DNA from: an uncultured Anaerolineae bacterium
GTDB taxonomy: Bacteria > Chloroflexota > Anaerolineae > Aggregatilineales > Phototrophicaceae
DNA length: 64,000 bases
Assembly (NCBI GenBank): GCA_934216615.1
Contig: CAKQCB010000003.1
Location: 248,001-312,000, forward strand
Reading direction: 5' to 3'
Shown here: positions 43,218 through 52,980 of the stretch, in pieces
Layout: every line of letters begins with the position of its first letter
How positions within the stretch are numbered: position 1 is the stretch's first letter
The notes under the pieces: model-generated
Told to the model about the DNA's origin: nothing
The model's database searches: none
The model's input: the letters and a program-made list of their open reading frames with translations, nothing else
Translations under genes and position numbers: made by a program

Positions 43218-45971
43218 ATGCACAAAATCCTCCGCCTCTTCAACACCAAGGGGCTGTCAAGTGGAGAATGGCAACAAAGAACTTTGTCCGGTCTTTTGAT
43301 CGGACTCGTTCTTTCGTTCGTCATTTTGTTTTTATGGCAAACGAATGCCTTTGCCCAAATCCGCCTACGCTTGAATGATGCCTACTTCGTCCCCATCCCC
43401 ACCCAAAATCGCATCGCCATCATCGCCATTGATGACCACAGCCTCGCGGAATATGGCCGTTCCCCAACCGGATGGTCAAGAGAGATTTTTGCCACGCTCA
43501 CCAACGTCTTAAGCGAAGATGGCGCGCGCGTCATCACCTTTGATATTCTGTTCGTCGAAGGCTCAGAAAACGATGATGTATTCATCCAAGCGCTGACCGA
43601 TGCCCGCCAGTCTGACACGCGCACGCGCATCGTTATGCCCATCGCTGGCGTACAACAATCCATCGCCATTGCGACAGGCAACTATTCGTTTTTATTTGAA
43701 GAAGTGCTTCGCCCCAATAGCACGATTGCCGAGCGCGTCGATCACCTAGGCATCATCAATACATTGGCCGACTCGGACGGGGTGATCCGTCGTCAGTTCG
43801 GCATCATCGAAACGAGTGATGAACAATTCTTATCGCTCAGTTTGGCGACCTTTGTTGCTTATTTACGTATTCCCCAAAGCGCGATTCCACAGATCATCCA
43901 AGTGAGTGACAACAGGCTTGAAATTGCTGGCACTCATTCGGTATTACTGGATGAAAACGGCATGTGGCGACCGAATTATTTTGGCCCGCCCAGCGTAGAA
44001 CAAAACGGCACCTATCCTGTTTATTCCCTGCGCGACGTGGTCAACGGTGAATTTCCTGAAGGCACATTCACTGACAAAATTGTGTTCATTGGCACGATGA
44101 ACAGCGTCGGCGTAACGGACCAACACCCGACCCCCACCACCAATAATCAACGGTTGATGGCAGGGGTAGAGATTCATGCCAATGCTACCGAAACGATCCT
44201 TCAGCAAATTCCGATTCATGAAGAATCGCACACCTTACAGGCGATCAGCATCGTTTTACTGACGACCTTTGCCAGCGTGCTCTATGCCAACATCCGCTGG
44301 TCTTGGATCTTCATCGCGGCGATCACGCTCACGCTCGTTTGGTTGCTGTACGCCTTCTTCATTTATGCGACGACATGGCAAATTACCAACCTGCTCCACC
44401 CCATCATGGGCATCGCGTTCGCGGTCCCGCTTACGCTCGGCTACCAAGTCACCAATGAGCTGAACCGTCGTCGTCAAGTCGAGTTTCTGTTAAACAACCT
44501 CACCAGCATTTCAGGGGAACGCCTTGCCTTACCGCGCATCTTAGCGCGCATCGCCAACGATCTTAAAACCCAAGTGGGCATCCAAGATGGGGAAATTTGG
44601 CTCAAGAATGTCGAGACAAACCAGCTTGAGCAAGCCTACCGCTGGACAAACGAAGTCCAGCTCATCACGAGGCCATCATTCACAGCGCAGTTAGCCCATA
44701 AAATGTTGGCCGAAAAGAAGCAGGTCGTTTCGGAGGAGGCGATTGCGCTTCCCCTCAGCACACAAGATACGCTATGGGGGGCATTGATCGTCATCGCGAA
44801 AGAGAGCCGTCGGCGTAACAGCTTGATTCCCATCTTGAGCGAACTAACGCAAAAAATCTCTCCAACGATTGAGAATGCTCAGCTTCACGCGCAGACCGAA
44901 CAACAACGTTCGCTCCTCGACCAACTGATCACGGGGTCGCCTTCCGGTATTCTGTTGTTAGATAACGACTTGATCGTTAAGCGACTGAACGCCGCCGCGT
45001 CGAAAGCCCTACAATACAGCCCAACTGATGAGGATAATCAAGCTTTACGCACGTTATTGACGCGCACCGAAATGTCAGAAAATGACATCGAACATCTTCT
45101 CATGAATTTTGAAAGAGGCGGGGCTTTCCGCGCACAGGTCAAAATCAGCGATGATTCGCTCATCATTGATGCCGCGCATATTCGCATCAACAACCAATGG
45201 ATTGTGACGCTGAACAACGTGACAGCGCTGGCAAAGCTGAATGAACTGCGCACGAAGATGATCCGCATGGCATCACACGACCTTAAAAACCCGCTCACGG
45301 CGATTATGGTATCCAGCAGTTTGCTGAAAATGTTCATCTCTGAAAACGGCGCGTCACAAACGGAACTGCTGGAAACCAACGACCGCATCTATCAATCCAG
45401 CAAGTTCATGCAGCGCTTGATTGACGACATTCTGGCCCTTGAAAAAACTCGCTCACAGCAGATGCTCAAAGGGCCGTTCTACCTTACAGGGCTGGTGAAT
45501 GAGGTGATTGCCCAGCATAAACCGGATATTGAACTGCGTCATCAAACCCTGATTGTAGAGATTGCGTCGGATGTCCCTGCTATTTACGGCAGTCGGCGGG
45601 AAATTTCGCAAGCATTCACCAACCTTGTAGGCAACGCATCTAAATACACCCCGCAAGGCGGAACAATCACGGTCAGGTTGTATCACGAAAACAAACATAT
45701 CTTATTTGAAACACAAGATACAGGTTATGGAATTCCTGAAAGCGACCAGAAAAATATCTTCCAAGAGTTTTACCGTGCGAGAACGACAAATACGGCCAAT
45801 ATTGAGGGGACAGGCTTAGGGCTTAGTTTGGTACAATCTATCATCACTGCTCATGATGGAAAGATATGGTTTAAGAGTGAAGAAGGGAAAGGGACTACAT
45901 TTTTTATTCAGTTACCTCAATATGAAGGGGATGTTCAACCCACTGAAGAAGATGTCTATGAACTTGACTAA
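43218..45971 (+). CDS. CHASE2-domain sensor histidine kinase
   Basis: A 917-residue membrane kinase. One helix at about 26-46 leads to a CHASE2 sensor outside the membrane (about 50-330), recognised from IAIIAIDDHSLAEYGR, GARVITFDILF and the DKIVFIGTMNSVG strand. Three closely spaced helices at about 338-412 follow, the usual CHASE2 layout. In the cytoplasm come a GAF-like domain (about 425-560), a PAS domain (572-680, GSPSGILLLDNDLIV) and the kinase core: H687 in MASHDLKNPLTA, N box NLVGNASKYTPQG, G1 DTGYGIPESDQ and G2 GTGLGLSLVQS. It is flanked by two FecR/SH3b-like genes: the first ends 9 bases upstream and the second overlaps its end by 14 bases. No response regulator is adjacent. Confidence 0.9.
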   Translation: MHKILRLFNTKGLSSGEWQQRTLSGLLIGLVLSFVILFLWQTNAFAQIRLRLNDAYFVPIPTQNRIAIIAIDDHSLAEYGRSPTGWSREIFATLTNVLSEDGARVITFDILFVEGSENDDVFIQALTDARQSDTRTRIVMPIAGVQQSIAIATGNYSFLFEEVLRPNSTIAERVDHLGIINTLADSDGVIRRQFGIIETSDEQFLSLSLATFVAYLRIPQSAIPQIIQVSDNRLEIAGTHSVLLDENGMWRPNYFGPPSVEQNGTYPVYSLRDVVNGEFPEGTFTDKIVFIGTMNSVGVTDQHPTPTTNNQRLMAGVEIHANATETILQQIPIHEESHTLQAISIVLLTTFASVLYANIRWSWIFIAAITLTLVWLLYAFFIYATTWQITNLLHPIMGIAFAVPLTLGYQVTNELNRRRQVEFLLNNLTSISGERLALPRILARIANDLKTQVGIQDGEIWLKNVETNQLEQAYRWTNEVQLITRPSFTAQLAHKMLAEKKQVVSEEAIALPLSTQDTLWGALIVIAKESRRRNSLIPILSELTQKISPTIENAQLHAQTEQQRSLLDQLITGSPSGILLLDNDLIVKRLNAAASKALQYSPTDEDNQALRTLLTRTEMSENDIEHLLMNFERGGAFRAQVKISDDSLIIDAAHIRINNQWIVTLNNVTALAKLNELRTKMIRMASHDLKNPLTAIMVSSSLLKMFISENGASQTELLETNDRIYQSSKFMQRLIDDILALEKTRSQQMLKGPFYLTGLVNEVIAQHKPDIELRHQTLIVEIASDVPAIYGSRREISQAFTNLVGNASKYTPQGGTITVRLYHENKHILFETQDTGYGIPESDQKNIFQEFYRARTTNTANIEGTGLGLSLVQSIITAHDGKIWFKSEEGKGTTFFIQLPQYEGDVQPTEEDVYELD

Positions 45972-46950
45972 AACACGCTACATTTCACCAATGGCCTGTT
46001 TATTTTGCTTGCTGTTTCTTTTGTCAAATTCTGCCCTTTTATCACAGGCACAAGCACCAATCTCTATGGCCGCGATGGTTGAAATTACCTTTGCGCAGGT
46101 CAATTTTACCCGTGTGCTAACCCAACAAACTTTCTCGCTCGCCCCTCAAGCAGTCATGCCTGTAGCGAGTGGAGACATCATCACCACCAATAACAACGGA
46201 CGCGCCATTGTCACCTTCTTCACAGGGGCAATCGCGTTCATCCTTCCCGAATCGACCTTTGAAATTGTCGAGTTTTATGCAGGCGCGGACGGAAACTACA
46301 TCCTTGAAATTAACCAAACTGGCCGTGTGATCTATCAATTCGACAGCCCTGAACAATTCGAGTCATTCCTCATCAATACGCACGCATCCCAAATCAGCGC
46401 ACCTTCAGAAATGTTCGCTGTGGACAATGCCCCCAACCAAGAGGTGATGTATGCCATCAGCACAGAGGGCACGTTAAGTGTGACCGATGCACAGGAAACC
46501 CTATTTGAATTAACCGCGCATCACGGAATCCGTATTCAAGAGGGGATAGGGGAAACAACGCCCCTTTCGCCCCAGTCGAGCTTTGCGGTGATTGAAGGTC
46601 TACTGTCTGAATGTCCGGGAACCGTCAACGCGATCAACAATCTGCGGTTGAATGTGCGCACTGGCCCGCTGATCGATTACACAGCGGTGGGCAGCGTGCC
46701 GAACAACATTGATGTGAACATCATCGCGCTTTCCGAATCTCGCGAGCGGTATCGGATTCAGTTCTTAAGCAACTATGGATGGATTTTGACCGAAGCGGTT
46801 CTCTCTACGTGTGATCTGTCTACGTTGCCCGTCCTACCCAACTCGTGGATGGAACGAAATATTGGCGTTTTACAACCGTCTGAGCGCGAACTCACTTTGC
46901 TCGAACCGTTTTATGGCACGCCCCAAAATGACCGCTGGTTCTATCGTTAA
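45958..46950 (+). CDS. Second exported FecR-like and SH3b-domain protein
   Basis: A 330-residue exported protein of the same design as the first gene of this operon. The frame extends far back into the kinase gene, but the ATG at 45958 has GAAGAAG 6 bases upstream and gives a good signal peptide (about 9-34, ending SQAQA). The FecR-like part is more diverged: ASGDIITTNNNGRAIVTFF then GAIAFILPESTFEIVEF. The SH3b module is NNLRLNVRTGPLIDYTAVGS with the closing SNYGWILTEAVL. A final region of about 40 residues ends in NDRWFYR and is unique to this copy. Overlap with the kinase gene indicates coupled translation. A duplication followed by divergence is the simplest origin. Confidence 0.75.
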   Translation: MNLTKTRYISPMACLFCLLFLLSNSALLSQAQAPISMAAMVEITFAQVNFTRVLTQQTFSLAPQAVMPVASGDIITTNNNGRAIVTFFTGAIAFILPESTFEIVEFYAGADGNYILEINQTGRVIYQFDSPEQFESFLINTHASQISAPSEMFAVDNAPNQEVMYAISTEGTLSVTDAQETLFELTAHHGIRIQEGIGETTPLSPQSSFAVIEGLLSECPGTVNAINNLRLNVRTGPLIDYTAVGSVPNNIDVNIIALSESRERYRIQFLSNYGWILTEAVLSTCDLSTLPVLPNSWMERNIGVLQPSERELTLLEPFYGTPQNDRWFYR

Positions 46951-46951
46951 A

Positions 46952-46985
46952 AAAAACATCGAGAAGCAAGCTTCTCGATGTTTTT
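46952..46985. terminator. Bidirectional terminator after the FecR/CHASE2 operon
   Basis: Arms 46952-46967 and 46970-46985, with cores AACATCGAGAAG and CTTCTCGATGTT, form a long stem closed by a tight loop and flanked by A- and T-runs. It serves the plus-strand operon and the convergent P-type ATPase gene. Confidence 0.85.
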
Positions 46986-47007
46986 AATTCCGTCCACACG
47001 CGATATT

Positions 47008-49926
47008 TTAAGAGGCTGAAGGCTGAGAACGCATGTTGCGGATGAGCTTTTCAATCTCCACGACGAACAAGATCACCGATGAGAGCGCAAACGTTAAGAA
47101 CAGTTCAGTGCCAGACAAGGGGATGACATCTAACAACGCTTGTAATGGCGCGAAATAGACCACCAAAATTTGCAAGAACGTTGTGCCTAATACGGCCCAC
47201 AGCAAGAAACGATTCTTCGAGAACCAGACCTTGAAGAAGGATTCTCTTTCCCCTGCATGGATGGCCGACACATGGAATAACTGACCTAACGCCAACACCA
47301 TAAAGGCGATGGTGCGCGGGCCACGTTCAGCTTCTTCGATGATCTCGCTTAAGCCTTCTTCAGAACCGAAAGACGCCTCACCATTTGGTTGGATCAAAGC
47401 GATACGGTTTTCAATGCTCAACGAATCCCAGTCTGCGGGGATCAGTTCTTCATGGGTTAATGCCACCATCTGGGCACGATCAAAGTTTTCTAAGTTGAGC
47501 GTGCGCGAGAATGGATCCATGCCCCGATCTGTAAACCCGATGAAGAAGCCGATCAAGGTGACAATCGCCAAGACAATCGCCATCCAGATAATGCGTCCAC
47601 CTAAGCCGTTGGCGAAGATGCTCTCTTTAGGGCTACGAGGTGAACGTTTCATCACGCCCTTTTCACCCGGTTCAAAACCGAGCGCGATGGCGGGCAACCC
47701 GTCTGTGACCAAGTTCACCCACAAAATTTGAATCGCGATCAACGGAATGGGCAGGCCGACTAACAACGCCACGAACATCACGAGGATTTCGCCCACGTTA
47801 GAGCTGAGCAAGTAGCGAATAAACTTCAGGATGTTGTCGTAAATGACACGGCCTTCTTCAACTGCCGCAACAATCGAAGCGAAGTTGTCATCAGTCAACA
47901 CCATGTCGGCTGCGCCCTTGCTCACTTCCGTACCGGTGATGCCCATCGCCACACCGATATCAGCTTGCTTCAAGGCGGGCGCATCATTCACGCCGTCGCC
48001 CGTCATCGCCACGACATGCCCTTCTTCTTGCAAGACTTTGACGATGCGCAGTTTATGTTCAGGTGAAACGCGCGCAAACGCGGATGTTTCCTTCAACGTC
48101 GCTTTCAAACCCGCGTCGTCCAAACGGTCGAGTTGTGCGCCTGTTACGACTTTTTGCCCACTCTCTAAAATGCCGAGATCAGACGCAATCGCTTCAGCGG
48201 TCAAAGCGTGGTCCCCCGTGATCATCATGGCGCGAATACCCGCTTCACGGGCCACCCGCACCGCATCCTTCGCTTCAGGGCGCGCAGGGTCAAGGATGCC
48301 CACCAACCCCAACAAGATGAGATCACGTTCGATTTCAGGCGTCATTTCGGCTGGCACACTGTCCAGCGAACGCATGGCAATGCCGAGCACGCGCAAGCCT
48401 TGTTTCGCCATCATGTCCACTTGAGCTTGCCACTTCTGCCGTCTGTCTTCTGTCAGCGGGATGATGTCGGATAGATGTTCGTAAGATGCCCATTCAATCA
48501 AACGGTCAGGCGCACCTTTGGTTAACGCAACGAGGGTATAACCATCGAACAAGGTTTTGGCTTCGTCGCCTTCTACGCGGTGAACGGTCGTCATCGCCTT
48601 ACGTTCACTGCTAAACGGAAGTTCAGAAACACGTGGCATTGATTTTTCTAAGGATTCGCGCGTCCAACCGACTTTTTGCGCGGCGACAATCAACGCGCCT
48701 TCGGTCGTGTCGCCCACCACTTGCTGATTGCCGTCTTCATCCGTTTCAAGATAAGCGTCAGTCGCCAACGCCATCGATTTCAAAATACGTCCCACAATCG
48801 GGTCTTTTTCAGGGTCTACTTTGCCGATCCCGATTTCTTCAAATTCCCCCTGTGGAATGTAACCAATCCCGCTGACCTTGACATCTTCACGACCGGGAAG
48901 CGCGATCATGGTTGTGGTCATTTCGTTACGGGTGAGTGTGCCTGTTTTATCCGAACAAATGATAGTCACGGAACCCAACGTTTCGACTGCAGGCAAACGA
49001 CGGATCAGCGCGTTGCGCTTGATCATGCGCGAAGCACCCAACGACAAACCAATAGTGATGACCGCAGGCAAGCCTTCAGGGACGGCCGCCACCGCCAAAC
49101 CAATCGCGGTGGTGATCATTTGCGTCAACGGCACACCACGCAGTAAGCCGATGACAAAAATCAACGCGACAATGCCAATCGACGCATAAACTAAGGTATG
49201 CCCTAACTGAGCGATACGTTGTTGTAACGGGGTCTTGGTGTCTTCTACGCCCATCAACATAGAGGCGATCTTGCCAAGTTCGGTTTTGAGGCCGGTTCCG
49301 GTGACGAGCATTTCACCACGCCCGTAACTGACCGCCGTCCCCATAAAGACCATGTTCTTACGGTCACCGAGCGAGATGTTATCCCCTTCAAGCGCTTCGA
49401 CCGACTTGCCCACCCCATGAGATTCGCCCGTGAGCGCGGCTTCCTCTACTTGTAGATTGGCCGACTGGATCACACGGCCATCCGCAGGAATACGATCCCC
49501 TTCGCCAAGCAGGATAACATCCCCAGGGACGATTTCTTCGGCGCTAATCTGCGTCACATGACCATCACGACGCACACGCACCTGCGGAACTTGCATCGCG
49601 CTCAATGCGGCCAACGCCTGTTCCGCGCGATATTCTTGATAGGTTCCCAACGCGGCATTCAACACGATGATTAATAAGATGGCAATCACGTCAGTGATTT
49701 CGCCAAGAATACCGGATAAGATCGCGGCGACAACCAATAAAAGCACTAAAGCATCTTTAAACTGTCCAAAAAAGATTTGTAAAACGGTCGCGCTTTCGCC
49801 TTTGGGCAGGACGTTACGGCCTTCCTGCAAGCGGGTATTCGCCTCAGATGCAGAAAGCCCAGACTGCACGTTTGTCTTCAAATCACTCGCGACTTGCTCA
49901 ACGCTCTGTTTGAAATATTCGCTCAT
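47008..49926 (-). CDS. Calcium-transporting P-type ATPase (P2A-like)
   Basis: A 972-residue membrane pump that should export Ca2+. The actuator motif TGES is at 166-169, the helix-4 ion site VAAVPEGLP at 279-287, the phosphorylated aspartate is D326 in CSDKTGTLT, and the hinge motif TGDGVNDAPALKQAD follows. Helix 5 has SSNVGEILVMF and helix 6 has WVNLVTDGLPAIALG. The Asn/Glu and Asn/Thr/Asp residues there match those that bind Ca2+ in SERCA. The N-terminal segment SVEQVASDLKTNVQSGLS is the usual cation-ATPase head. The gene is a single unit. Mn2+ transport cannot be ruled out from sequence alone. Confidence 0.9.
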   Translation of the reverse strand: MSEYFKQSVEQVASDLKTNVQSGLSASEANTRLQEGRNVLPKGESATVLQIFFGQFKDALVLLLVVAAILSGILGEITDVIAILLIIVLNAALGTYQEYRAEQALAALSAMQVPQVRVRRDGHVTQISAEEIVPGDVILLGEGDRIPADGRVIQSANLQVEEAALTGESHGVGKSVEALEGDNISLGDRKNMVFMGTAVSYGRGEMLVTGTGLKTELGKIASMLMGVEDTKTPLQQRIAQLGHTLVYASIGIVALIFVIGLLRGVPLTQMITTAIGLAVAAVPEGLPAVITIGLSLGASRMIKRNALIRRLPAVETLGSVTIICSDKTGTLTRNEMTTTMIALPGREDVKVSGIGYIPQGEFEEIGIGKVDPEKDPIVGRILKSMALATDAYLETDEDGNQQVVGDTTEGALIVAAQKVGWTRESLEKSMPRVSELPFSSERKAMTTVHRVEGDEAKTLFDGYTLVALTKGAPDRLIEWASYEHLSDIIPLTEDRRQKWQAQVDMMAKQGLRVLGIAMRSLDSVPAEMTPEIERDLILLGLVGILDPARPEAKDAVRVAREAGIRAMMITGDHALTAEAIASDLGILESGQKVVTGAQLDRLDDAGLKATLKETSAFARVSPEHKLRIVKVLQEEGHVVAMTGDGVNDAPALKQADIGVAMGITGTEVSKGAADMVLTDDNFASIVAAVEEGRVIYDNILKFIRYLLSSNVGEILVMFVALLVGLPIPLIAIQILWVNLVTDGLPAIALGFEPGEKGVMKRSPRSPKESIFANGLGGRIIWMAIVLAIVTLIGFFIGFTDRGMDPFSRTLNLENFDRAQMVALTHEELIPADWDSLSIENRIALIQPNGEASFGSEEGLSEIIEEAERGPRTIAFMVLALGQLFHVSAIHAGERESFFKVWFSKNRFLLWAVLGTTFLQILVVYFAPLQALLDVIPLSGTELFLTFALSSVILFVVEIEKLIRNMRSQPSAS

Positions 49927-50067
49927 TAACTTCCCCTTAGAAGTAGTGGTACTGCGACATGCAAGATCATGGAGGATGGTACAACTATAAATTTAAGTGT
50001 AATCAAACGAGTACGTTATGACAACGCGAGGCGTGCTTTTTTCATGATTTCTAAATATTAAGAACCG

Positions 50068-51075
50068 TTAGGGTACAACTGCGGTTGATTGTCGACACAC
50101 GACATGAGGAAGAAAAACTTGATCGTGAACTTCGGCATGGCTCAACAGTGAAAATAGAAGTTGTGCGGCTGTTTTCCCCAGCGTGTAATGATCGTGCTCA
50201 ACGGTGGTCAGCATGGGCATGGACGCGGTTGAGACCGCATGGTTGCCATACCCCACCACGCTGTACTGAGCAGGCACACAGTATCCTAAAGCTGTGAGGC
50301 CGTGAATTGCGCCAACTGCCAGTTGATCGTGAGAGGTTAACACAGCCGTGATTTCGGGGTGCTGGTGAACCATCACCTGTGTGGTGTAAACGCCTTCTTC
50401 GTGGGAAATTTCCGCGTGCGCCATCGGAAGCTCATCCAAGTTGCGCCCAAATTCGGCCAGCGCTGCTTGCACCCCATTGATCCACGCCGTCATCGACACC
50501 GAATAGTCGCCGATGGATTGAATCACCGCGATCTGACGATGCCCCAAGCTCAGCAGATGTTGCATCGCCAAATACCCACCGACAAAATCATCACAGTACA
50601 CGTTGACAGGCGCTTTGAGCTGACCGATCACCACCGTAGGGATTTTGTTTTGAATGGCGATATTGGACAGGGTGAGATTAGAAGTCGTGTTAAAAATCAG
50701 CAGGCCGTCACAATACCCGCTGTAAACAGCACGACTATAACTTTCATCTACGATGCCATTTTCAATGCTCGGGGTGATGAGCAGTAAATGATAGCCATGA
50801 TCTGAAAAAACATCTTCGATACCGCGTAGCAACTCCAGCGAGGCAAAATCTTGAAACGCGTGTTGTGTCCACTTTGGTAAGACCACCCCTGCGATGTTCG
50901 CCTTCCCCGAAGACAACGCGCGCGCCGCCAAATTAGGACGGTAACCCAACGTACGAACGGCATTCATCACACGTTGACGTGTTGTTTCAGAGACATAGGG
51001 GGTATTCGATAAGACTTTTGATACGGTCGCCGTAGACACCCCCGCTAACTTCGCGACATCCTGCAAGTTTGGCAT
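50068..51075 (-). CDS. LacI-family transcriptional regulator
   Basis: A 335-residue repressor. The helix-turn-helix is LQDVAKLAGVSTATVSKVLS at 4-23, followed by the hinge LGYRPNLAARALSSGKANI. The rest is the periplasmic-binding-protein-like effector domain, with YCDGLLIFNTTSNL and the DDFVGGYLAMQHLLSLGHRQ segment. It should bind a sugar or nucleoside and control genes for its use. No sugar genes lie next to it; the nearest importer is about 26 kb away, so its target is unknown. It is transcribed away from the SH3b-protein gene, whose upstream region could hold an operator. Confidence 0.92.
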   Translation of the reverse strand: MPNLQDVAKLAGVSTATVSKVLSNTPYVSETTRQRVMNAVRTLGYRPNLAARALSSGKANIAGVVLPKWTQHAFQDFASLELLRGIEDVFSDHGYHLLLITPSIENGIVDESYSRAVYSGYCDGLLIFNTTSNLTLSNIAIQNKIPTVVIGQLKAPVNVYCDDFVGGYLAMQHLLSLGHRQIAVIQSIGDYSVSMTAWINGVQAALAEFGRNLDELPMAHAEISHEEGVYTTQVMVHQHPEITAVLTSHDQLAVGAIHGLTALGYCVPAQYSVVGYGNHAVSTASMPMLTTVEHDHYTLGKTAAQLLFSLLSHAEVHDQVFLPHVVCRQSTAVVP

Positions 51076-51272
51076 AGTTTTAAGATAATTTCACTTCGAG
51101 GTATTCATGTAAATGATCGCTTCTTTAAAGATCACTAGCTTACCTATAAGCGGATTGATGTCAATGGGAGTATCTTGTAAATGATGAGCAATCTATAAAT
51201 TGTGCATTCTCTATTTGTACTTATGCGCTACTATTTCTAATCACCATCATTTTAATGTTTGAGGTTATGCAC

Positions 51273-52898
51273 ATGCTCCACCACCTTCAAAAAATCGTAG
51301 CGGTTTCTTTAGGTGCTTGCTTATTCCTCCTCGGCGCGGGTCAGCAAACCCAAGCGCAAGAAGCAACGCCTGAATCGCTCTTATGTTCAGAAACGATCCA
51401 AACCCTATTCAGTGACCTACAATCTAACTGTGAAAACCTGTCAGCAGGTCAAGTCTGTGATCGCGAAGGGGAAATGACTGCGCTCGAAGGCATAGACACC
51501 CTCAGCAGTTCCGATGAAACGTGGGATGCGTTGGCGCTCAGCTTACCTGCCAATGACCCTGAAACGAACATTCAACTCATCCTTTTAGGTCATGCCGAAC
51601 TGAGCGGACTGGATGCGTCCGCCAATGCCCCAGCAATCACCGCCACCGTCCGCAACGCCTCACCTTTCAGCGCGAATTTACGCAGTGGCCCAAGCACCGA
51701 TTATGAGGTTGCAGGCACGTTAGGGTTGGGCAGTGAAACCACCGCCGACGGACGCACTGCCGATTCTGGATGGTTACGTTTACAAACCGAAACAGGCACC
51801 GCGTGGATTGCCTCAAGCCTCGTCACCAGCAGTGATGACTTAAGCGCCCTCGCCATCGTCGATGTGAATTCCCCCAGCGCGACCCAATCGAGTTTGTATT
51901 TTTGGAATGATGCCCCGCTCGAAGGCTGTGATCTCGCCAGCACAGGTTTACTCGTACATTACGCCAGTGAAACCCCTACCCAACTGCTCATCAACGATAC
52001 GGCGCTTCGCTTGGTGAATGCGACGCTGTTCTTACAAGCATCATCCGCCGAAGCCTTGACGATCAATGTCTTGAATGGGGACGTTTCAATCACCAGCGCG
52101 GGCGAAACAACCGAAGCTGAAGCAGGCGCACAAGTCAGCGTTGCGCTGGGGGGTGATGCAGGATTGAGCGCTACCGCCGCGCCGGTCGTAGGCACATATC
52201 CTTTTAGTTTAGTCGCGGGCTTACCCCTGCAAAGTGCATTACCTAACGTGTCTTTGACGTGTATTGCTGGTGTAGGCGCAAATGTCGAAACCGTCGCCTA
52301 TGCCCTGCCAGACGTCACAACGGCGGGCTTGCTCAACTTGGCTTCAGACGCGCATTATCAAGTGGAAGGTCAATTCACTGATGATGCAGGCGTGGAATGG
52401 TATTCGATCTCGTTGGGTGACCTAGAAGGCTGGACGCCCGCCAGCGATTTACTCACAGTCGGCGCATGTGCCGACCTTCCCCACTTGGATGCAGAAACGG
52501 TTTTCGCCACCCCTGAAGTATTGGTGAGCACAGGCAACGCCCCCGCTGTTGGCGCATTTGTCCCCGCTACCCAAACCATCTGGATGGCAGACACAGGCGT
52601 TGATGTGATGGAAGGCACCTGCACTTCCTCTCCCATCGCTCAATGCAGCCACTTAGCCGCCACGACACTCAGCGGCAGCACGCTCTCATGGCGCGGACAA
52701 GAACCGAACCCCTACCCGATGGCCTTGGTTGGGGAAAATACATTTGCTTACAATGGGCGTAACCACTTAGGTAATGCCAATTTGAGCATGTACCTGACCT
52801 TCACCAGCGAATCCAGTTGGATCATGACCATGACTTATATCTATGACAACGATCCCAACTGCACGCACACCTTCTATTACAACGCGGTCCTGCGTTAA
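51273..52898 (+). CDS. Exported SH3b-domain protein of unknown function
   Basis: A 541-residue exported protein. Three in-frame ATGs lie close together; the one at 51273 has GAGG 8 bases upstream and gives the signal peptide LQKIVAVSLGACLFLLGAGQ, cut after QAQ. Residues of about 100-180 form an SH3b module (NASPFSANLRSGPSTDYEVA then GTAWIASSLV). The centre has FecR-like short strands (ALTINVLNGDVSIT). A second, weaker SH3b-like part (ASDAHYQVEGQFTDDAGVEW, then EGWTPASDLL) lies near 360-410. The C-terminal 100 residues have four cysteines. The layout resembles the FecR/SH3b proteins encoded near 42-47 kb and the SH3b-SGNH proteins downstream. A surface binding role is likely; no catalytic motif is seen. 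Confidence 0.75.
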   Translation: MLHHLQKIVAVSLGACLFLLGAGQQTQAQEATPESLLCSETIQTLFSDLQSNCENLSAGQVCDREGEMTALEGIDTLSSSDETWDALALSLPANDPETNIQLILLGHAELSGLDASANAPAITATVRNASPFSANLRSGPSTDYEVAGTLGLGSETTADGRTADSGWLRLQTETGTAWIASSLVTSSDDLSALAIVDVNSPSATQSSLYFWNDAPLEGCDLASTGLLVHYASETPTQLLINDTALRLVNATLFLQASSAEALTINVLNGDVSITSAGETTEAEAGAQVSVALGGDAGLSATAAPVVGTYPFSLVAGLPLQSALPNVSLTCIAGVGANVETVAYALPDVTTAGLLNLASDAHYQVEGQFTDDAGVEWYSISLGDLEGWTPASDLLTVGACADLPHLDAETVFATPEVLVSTGNAPAVGAFVPATQTIWMADTGVDVMEGTCTSSPIAQCSHLAATTLSGSTLSWRGQEPNPYPMALVGENTFAYNGRNHLGNANLSMYLTFTSESSWIMTMTYIYDNDPNCTHTFYYNAVLR

Positions 52899-52917
52899 AG
52901 AGATCGTAACATCAATC

Positions 52918-52955
52918 AAAAAGCCTGCGAAGTGACATCCTCGCAGGCTTTTTTT
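52918..52955. terminator. Bidirectional terminator between convergent genes
   Basis: Perfect 13-bp arms AAAAAGCCTGCGA (52918-52930) and TCGCAGGCTTTTT (52941-52953) with a 10-base loop and flanking A- and T-runs. It separates the SH3b-protein gene from the SGNH gene. Confidence 0.88.
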
Positions 52956-52980
52956 ATCCAATGGATCGACGCCGTTTGTT

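Noticed and set aside
45853..45957. Upstream extension of the second FecR/SH3b protein
   Set aside because: It lies within the kinase gene and hides the signal peptide; the ATG at 45958 has a better ribosome site.
47843..48424. 193-codon frame antisense to the calcium ATPase gene
   Set aside because: A long shadow frame caused by codon bias; its Ser/Thr/Ala-rich translation has no domain and the sense gene is certain.
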